From Dermatophilaceae bacterium (GTDB taxonomy: Bacteria; Actinomycetota; Actinomycetes; Actinomycetales; Dermatophilaceae): 5,069 nt of DNA. Of this stretch, positions 4,653 to 5,069 are shown in pieces. The notes beneath the pieces are model-generated. The model was not told the DNA's origin, did no database searches, and worked only from the letters and a program-made list of their open reading frames with translations. The stretch is taken from assembly GCA_013361975.1 (NCBI GenBank), contig JABFXB010000181.1:1-5069 (forward strand). Reading direction: 5' to 3'. The position numbers and the translations under genes are program-made. The first letter of the stretch is position 1. Each line of letters opens with the position of its first letter.

Positions 4653-5069
4653 ATGAGCACCACCCCCTTCGACCCGTTCCGCTCCATCGACCGCACGTTC
4701 GACCGCCTCCTGGGCGAGGGCCTGCGCGGGGCGTCCGCCTCCGGCTCGATCATGCCGATGGACCTCTACCGGTCCGGCGAGAGCTTCATCGCCCACATCG
4801 ACCTGCCCGGCGTCGACCCGTCGAGCATCGACATCGACGTCGAGGACCGCACGCTGACCGTGCGGGCCGAGCGCAGGTCGCCCGAGGCCGAGGACGCCCA
4901 GTGGCTCTCGCGCGAGCGGCCCACCGGCACCTTCGCCCGTCAGCTCTCGCTCGGTCGCGGCCTCGCCCTCGACCGCATCGAGGCCGACTACCGCGATGGC
5001 GTCCTGTCCCTGACGATCCCGGTCGCCGAGGAGGCCAAGCCGCGGCGCATCACCGTCTCTCACGCCGGC
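4653..5069 (+). CDS. Hsp20/alpha-crystallin small heat-shock protein (3' end outside window)
   Basis: This is an ATP-independent holdase chaperone that keeps unfolding proteins soluble for refolding by DnaK/ClpB. 139 residues are visible and no stop is reached; relatives run about 140-150 residues, so only a short tail is missing. The N-terminal arm (1-35, MSTTPFDPFRSIDRTFDRLL) carries the F-D-P-F-R motif common in actinobacterial Hsp18/Acr2-type proteins. The alpha-crystallin domain covers about 36-128 (MDLYRSGESFIAHIDLPGV, IDIDVEDRTLTVRAER). It ends with the signature AxxxxGVLxLxIP as A111-DYRD-G116-VLSLTIP123. The C-terminal I-x-I/V anchor for oligomer assembly is I133-T-V135. A strong ribosome site fixes the start. 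The HAIR operator and two putative promoters upstream indicate heat and possibly envelope- or redox-stress control, as reported for the HspR/SigE/SigH-controlled acr2 gene of M. tuberculosis. hsp20 or hsp18 would be suitable names. Confidence 0.94.
   Translation, partial: MSTTPFDPFRSIDRTFDRLLGEGLRGASASGSIMPMDLYRSGESFIAHIDLPGVDPSSIDIDVEDRTLTVRAERRSPEAEDAQWLSRERPTGTFARQLSLGRGLALDRIEADYRDGVLSLTIPVAEEAKPRRITVSHAG

Noticed and set aside
1617..5063. Very long minus-strand open frame (over 1100 codons) running through GT87 and antisense to the FAD dehydrogenase and hsp20
   Set aside because: Only the part below 2828 has membrane helices and GT87 motifs. The rest is the antisense shadow of well-supported plus-strand genes, kept open by high GC.
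1..5069. tRNA, rRNA, CRISPR arrays, insertion sequences or attachment sites
   Set aside because: No repeat-spacer periodicity, transposase motifs, terminal inverted repeats or tRNA-like structures were seen; almost all of the window is explained by protein genes.

Overview
The window is a very GC-rich stretch whose coding codons end almost always in G or C. Together with actinobacterial-type ClpP1 and ClpP2 paralogues, a ClgR/PopR-like regulator, a GT87 polyprenol-phosphate-dependent glycosyltransferase and an HspR-type HAIR operator, this points to a high-GC Actinomycete (a Nocardioidaceae- or Streptomyces-like organism). The genus cannot be fixed from the sequence.

Layout, left to right. 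(1) The 3' part of a ClgR/PopR-family XRE regulator on +, ending at 362 with an Ala-Ala C-terminus. (2) Converging on it, a two-gene clpP operon on the minus strand: a ClpP1-type gene (1614-1006) and a ClpP2-type gene (1009-401), joined by a 4-nt ATGA overlap. (3) Directly upstream of the clpP pair, on the same strand, a 403-residue multi-membrane-spanning GT87 mannosyltransferase-like gene (2828-1617). A near-palindromic ClgR-type box lies inside its 3' end, about 60 bp ahead of clpP1. (4) Divergent from GT87, an FAD-binding dehydrogenase of the KstD/fumarate-reductase flavoprotein superfamily (2883-4529, +), resembling the mycobacterial Rv0785 family. (5) A 123-bp intergenic region with a sigma70-like promoter, an ECF-like promoter and a HAIR operator, then an Hsp20 small heat-shock chaperone gene (4653 to the window end, stop not reached).

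The main theme is protein quality control. A regulator with a Clp-type C-terminal degron sits beside the protease subunits it probably activates, and a holdase chaperone close by appears to be under HspR plus stress sigma factor control. No clpX follows the clpP pair, because its downstream side converges on the regulator gene. This resembles the secondary clpP3-clpP4/popR locus described in Streptomyces more than the housekeeping clpP1-clpP2-clpX locus. The GT87 and FAD-dehydrogenase genes have no obvious functional tie to proteolysis, although GT87 is tightly packed against clpP and may be co-transcribed with it. All gene families here are known. The parts most worth checking are the regulatory sites and the feedback wiring.
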